Assembly: GCA_035296565.1 (NCBI GenBank)
Contig: DATHAQ010000034.1
Location: 1 to 64,000 of the forward strand
Direction of reading: 5' to 3'
Source: JACCZR01 sp035296565
Lineage (GTDB): Bacteria > Actinomycetota > Thermoleophilia > Solirubrobacterales > Thermoleophilaceae
Length of the DNA stretch: 64,000 nt
Positions within the stretch are counted from its first letter, which is position 1, and every line of letters starts with the position of its first letter. The position numbers and the translations under genes were made by a program. Below are positions 62,926-64,000 of this stretch, piece by piece. The notes beneath the pieces are model-generated. The model was not told where the DNA came from. It worked only from the letters and a program-made list of their open reading frames with translations, and did not search any database.

Positions 62926-64000
62926 GTGTCTCCTGTCGTGCGCCGCCTTGCCCTGACCGCCGTCGTGCTCGCTGCGGCCGCGTGGCCGGCGAGCGCCCAG
63001 GCTGCTGTGAGCCTGGCCCCCGTGGGCACGTTCGACCGGCCGATCGGCGTGGTCTCCCCGCCGGGCGACACCAGCCGGCTGCTGGTGGTCGAGCGCGCCG
63101 GGCGCGTGAGGCTGGTCAAGAACGGCGTGGTGCAGGGCCCGAGCTTTCTCGACATCGCGGGCTTGGTCGAGGCCGGCATCGGTGAGGGCGGGCTGCTCTC
63201 CATCGCGCTCGCGCCCGACTACGCCACCACAGGGCGCCTCTACGCCTACTACACGGCGGCGGGCACCGGTGCGACCGCGCCCTGCCCTTCCTCGACCACC
63301 GACGCCAACCGCTGCCCACCGATCCGGGTGGACGAGTTCCGCAGCTCGGGCGGCTCGGCCGACACCGTCAGCGCCGCGTCTCGCCGGCCCGTGCTCGAGA
63401 TCGCCCACCCCAAGTACTCCAACCACTACGGCGGGCAGTTGCAGTTCGACGCAGCCGGCCGGCTCTACATCGGCGTTGGCGACGGCGGCAGTGGAGGCGA
63501 CCCCGACGGCAACGCCCAAAGCCTGACCACGCTGCTCGGCAAGCTCCTGAGGATCGATCCCCGGCCGTCGGGCGGCGCGTCCTACACGGTCCCCTCCGAC
63601 AACCCGCTCGCCGCGGCCGCGGGGAGGCGGGAGATCTGGGCCTACGGGCTGCGCAACCCCTTCCGTTTCAGCCTCGACCGACAAATCGGCGACGTGCTGA
63701 TTGGCGACGTGGGCCAGGCGGAGGTGGAGGAAGTCGACTTCCACGCCCGCTCGCAGGGCGCCGGTCGGGGGCGGAGCTTCGGCTGGAACGTCTGCGAGGG
63801 GAATCTGCGCTACCCGGTCGACGGCAGTGCCTGCCCCTTGAGCGGCGGCAACTACCTGGGCCCGATCCACACGTACGCGAACGCTGCGGCTCCGTCCTGC
63901 GCGATCACCGGCGGCTACGTGGTGCGCGACGCCTCGCTGGAGGAGCTGCGTGGCCAGTACGTCTACTCCGACTATTGCACCGGGGAGGTGCGCCGGCTGC
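62926..64000 (+). CDS. PQQ-dependent sugar dehydrogenase-like protein (partial, runs off the edge)
   Basis: 358 codons are open to the window end. A signal peptide (residues 1-27, ASAQA) precedes a glucose/sorbosone dehydrogenase six-bladed beta-propeller. It has FDRPIGVVSPPGDTSRLLVV, EGGLLSIALAPDY, HYGGQLQFDAAGRLYIGVGD (with the His and GDGG turn of the PQQ/Ca site) and IWAYGLRNPFRFSLD. The protein is secreted and oxidises sugars or related aldoses. The GTG at 62926 has GGAG 8 nt upstream. The C terminus is missing. Confidence 0.85.
   Translation, partial: MSPVVRRLALTAVVLAAAAWPASAQAAVSLAPVGTFDRPIGVVSPPGDTSRLLVVERAGRVRLVKNGVVQGPSFLDIAGLVEAGIGEGGLLSIALAPDYATTGRLYAYYTAAGTGATAPCPSSTTDANRCPPIRVDEFRSSGGSADTVSAASRRPVLEIAHPKYSNHYGGQLQFDAAGRLYIGVGDGGSGGDPDGNAQSLTTLLGKLLRIDPRPSGGASYTVPSDNPLAAAAGRREIWAYGLRNPFRFSLDRQIGDVLIGDVGQAEVEEVDFHARSQGAGRGRSFGWNVCEGNLRYPVDGSACPLSGGNYLGPIHTYANAAAPSCAITGGYVVRDASLEELRGQYVYSDYCTGEVRRL

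Overview
The window is GC-rich DNA from an actinobacterium, most like the deep-branching class Thermoleophilia (Solirubrobacterales type). That placement is inference. It rests on composition, heavy GTG/TTG start use, the actinobacterial division-cluster order mraZ-to-ftsZ without ftsA, a MurE with the meso-diaminopimelate DNPR motif, a class-E-like sortase with an Excalibur substrate, and a c-di-AMP riboswitch in front of an Rpf-like wall hydrolase. Many genes here have a TANNNT -10 hexamer only 6-8 nt before the start codon and no Shine-Dalgarno sequence, so leaderless translation seems common.

Layout. 1-142: the end of an IS481-family insertion sequence sitting on an NCTAGN target at the stop codon of a membrane glycosyltransferase-like gene. 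138-6935: housekeeping and stress genes (two small MGLFKG proteins, thioesterase, RsbW-like ATPase, cation-diffusion facilitator, Fe/Mn superoxide dismutase family protein, tRNA-Leu, fatty-acid hydroxylase). 6996-11132: a nitrogen block, with type III glutamine synthetase divergent from PII-amt. 11288-14016: SnoaL-like gene, methyltransferase, tRNA-Glu, PAP2 phosphatase.

14034-21568 is the most interesting region. A cobalamin riboswitch precedes six translationally coupled genes: three exported proteins with DUF4430 (transcobalamin beta-domain-like) folds, an ECF transporter T subunit, a fused double ATPase, and an S-component fused to an internal signal peptide, a prenyltransferase-like alpha/alpha-barrel repeat domain and a C-terminal membrane anchor. 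Animal intrinsic factor and transcobalamin consist of the same two domain types, alpha/alpha barrel plus DUF4430. I read this as a bacterial surface B12-capture device wired directly to an ECF importer.

21663-36405: GntR regulator with a GMC dehydrogenase pair, HD-GYP, nitroreductase, glpD-folP, a metallophosphoesterase with altered metal ligands, a transaldolase-like enzyme, a Rho-like protein lacking catalytic residues, a two-component pair, a frameshifted cpaB-like gene, a sortase with its substrate, and rpiA. 36447-43721: lon, a membrane-anchored acidic protein, the c-di-AMP riboswitch and Rpf-like hydrolase, an MFS transporter and acetoacetate-CoA ligase. 44248-47104: Tad pilus motor genes cpaF-tadB-tadC. 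47275-62873: the complete dcw cluster mraZ-rsmH-ftsL-ftsI-murE-murF-mraY-murD-ftsW-murG-murC-murB-ftsQ-ftsZ. It has a five-unit MraZ operator, an internal leaderless promoter at murE and a separate ftsZ promoter. A PQQ-dependent sugar dehydrogenase-like gene runs off the right edge.
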